55,925 nt of DNA, taken from positions 1 through 55,925 of the forward strand of contig CAZEWZ010000011.1 of assembly GCA_964516765.1 (NCBI GenBank), read 5' to 3'. The DNA is from CAZEWZ01 sp964516765 (GTDB lineage: Bacteria > Bacteroidota > Bacteroidia > Flavobacteriales > UBA7430). The notes below the pieces were generated by a model. It saw only the letters and a program-made list of their open reading frames with translations, did not search any database and was not told where the DNA came from. Positions 55,672-55,925 of the stretch are shown here, piece by piece. The position numbers and the translations under genes were made by a program. Every line of letters begins with the position of its first letter. Within the stretch, counting starts at the first letter, position 1.

Positions 55672-55745
55672 GCCGATGTAGCTCAGCTGGCTAGAGCAGC
55701 TGATTTGTAATCAGCAGGTCGTGGGTTCGAGTCCCTCCATCGGCT
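55672..55745 (+). tRNA. tRNA-Thr (anticodon TGT)
   Basis: Acceptor GCCGATG (55672-55678) pairs with CATCGGC (55738-55744), discriminator T at 55745. D-arm AGCTCAGCTGG, anticodon loop TTTGTAA with TGT, T-arm GGTTCGAGTCC. No CCA is encoded. Confidence 0.96.
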
Positions 55746-55777
55746 CATAGTTCTTTAAATTTTTGAAATAGTATTGG

Positions 55778-55859
55778 GGTGGGATACTCAAGCGGTCAAC
55801 GAGGGCAGACTGTAAATCTGCTGGCGCAGCCTTCGAAGGTTCGAATCCTTCTCCCACCA
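55778..55859 (+). tRNA. tRNA-Tyr (anticodon GTA)
   Basis: Acceptor GGTGGGA (55778-55784) pairs with TCCCACC (55852-55858), discriminator A at 55859. Anticodon loop CTGTAAA with GTA inside stem GCAGA/TCTGC. A long variable arm (class II) follows, then T-arm GGTTCGAATCC. Confidence 0.96.
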
Positions 55860-55874
55860 CTATAAAAATTATAA

Positions 55875-55925
55875 GCGAGAGTAGCTCAATTGGTAGAGCG
55901 TCAGCCTTCCAAGCTGAGGGTTGCG
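55875..55925 (+). tRNA. tRNA-Gly (anticodon TCC), 3' part cut by the window edge
   Basis: Begins GCGAGAG at 55875. D-arm AGCTCAATTGGTAGAGC, anticodon loop CTTCCAA with TCC within stem TCAGC/GCTGA. The T-arm and acceptor end are missing. In this order a tuf gene commonly lies shortly downstream. Confidence 0.93.

Noticed and set aside
1..55925. CRISPR array, phage-defence island or giant gene cluster
   Set aside because: No regular repeat-spacer pattern and no defence gene families were seen on either strand.

Overview
The window is a stretch of chromosome from a low-GC member of the Bacteroidota, most likely a marine, gliding-type Flavobacteriales-like lineage. The main evidence is a type IX secretion and gliding gene set (gldJ, a PorP/SprF protein, porU, porV, porQ) and promoters of the Bacteroidota type (TAnnTTTG at -7, sometimes with TTTG or TTG upstream). 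Supporting evidence is Mpl beside MurF, and the order rpsU, xerC, hpf, tRNA-Thr, tRNA-Tyr, tRNA-Gly. I cannot name a genus from sequence alone. No rRNA, CRISPR array, prophage or intact insertion sequence was seen.

Layout. 1-8.2 kb is a sugar catabolism block. A GH94/GH149/GH161-type phosphorylase (cut by the window edge) and an MFS sugar porter lie on the minus strand. Divergent from them is a tight zwf-pgl-edd-eda operon, a complete Entner-Doudoroff route from glucose-6-phosphate to pyruvate and glyceraldehyde-3-phosphate. It is followed convergently by a Nudix-related winged-helix regulator whose Nudix box has lost its catalytic glutamates. 8.3-11.5 kb holds a DUF6438 lipoprotein, mpl and murF. 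11.5-19.3 kb is the type IX secretion/gliding region, in which porU is interrupted by one in-frame TGA. 19.3-22.6 kb has ispF, cdd, pdhA and pdhC. 22.8-27.7 kb is a minus-strand operon paaZ, enoyl-CoA hydratase-like gene, fused 2-oxoacid dehydrogenase E1. An alpha/beta hydrolase and a paaY-like gene follow.

29.4-36.6 kb is a tetR-tolC-adaptor-RND efflux operon with an aquaporin at its end, headed by a perfect 10+10 bp palindrome that is very probably the TetR operator. 36.7-38.1 kb has a trmH-family gene with three in-frame stops and then truC. 38.1-46.2 kb holds an M1 peptidase, an HTH regulator, an 850-bp decayed region, an orphan ORF, an S9 peptidase, porQ and cmk. 46.2-55.6 kb holds a secreted redoxin-like protein, cinA, rpmB, a PspC-like small protein, a K+ channel with an atypical filter, a truncated SDR remnant, an AGCS symporter, an acyl-CoA dehydrogenase, rpsU, xerC and hpf. 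A tRNA cluster closes the window.

Points deserving attention: the porU TGA; the trmH-family gene with three nonsense codons but no frameshift; the tetR operator and the likely leaderless starts of tetR and porQ; the ED operon beside an inactive-looking Nudix regulator; the paaZ/paaY genes without any ring-epoxidase genes; and the TVGLSP channel filter. I found no clearly new defence or mobile system.
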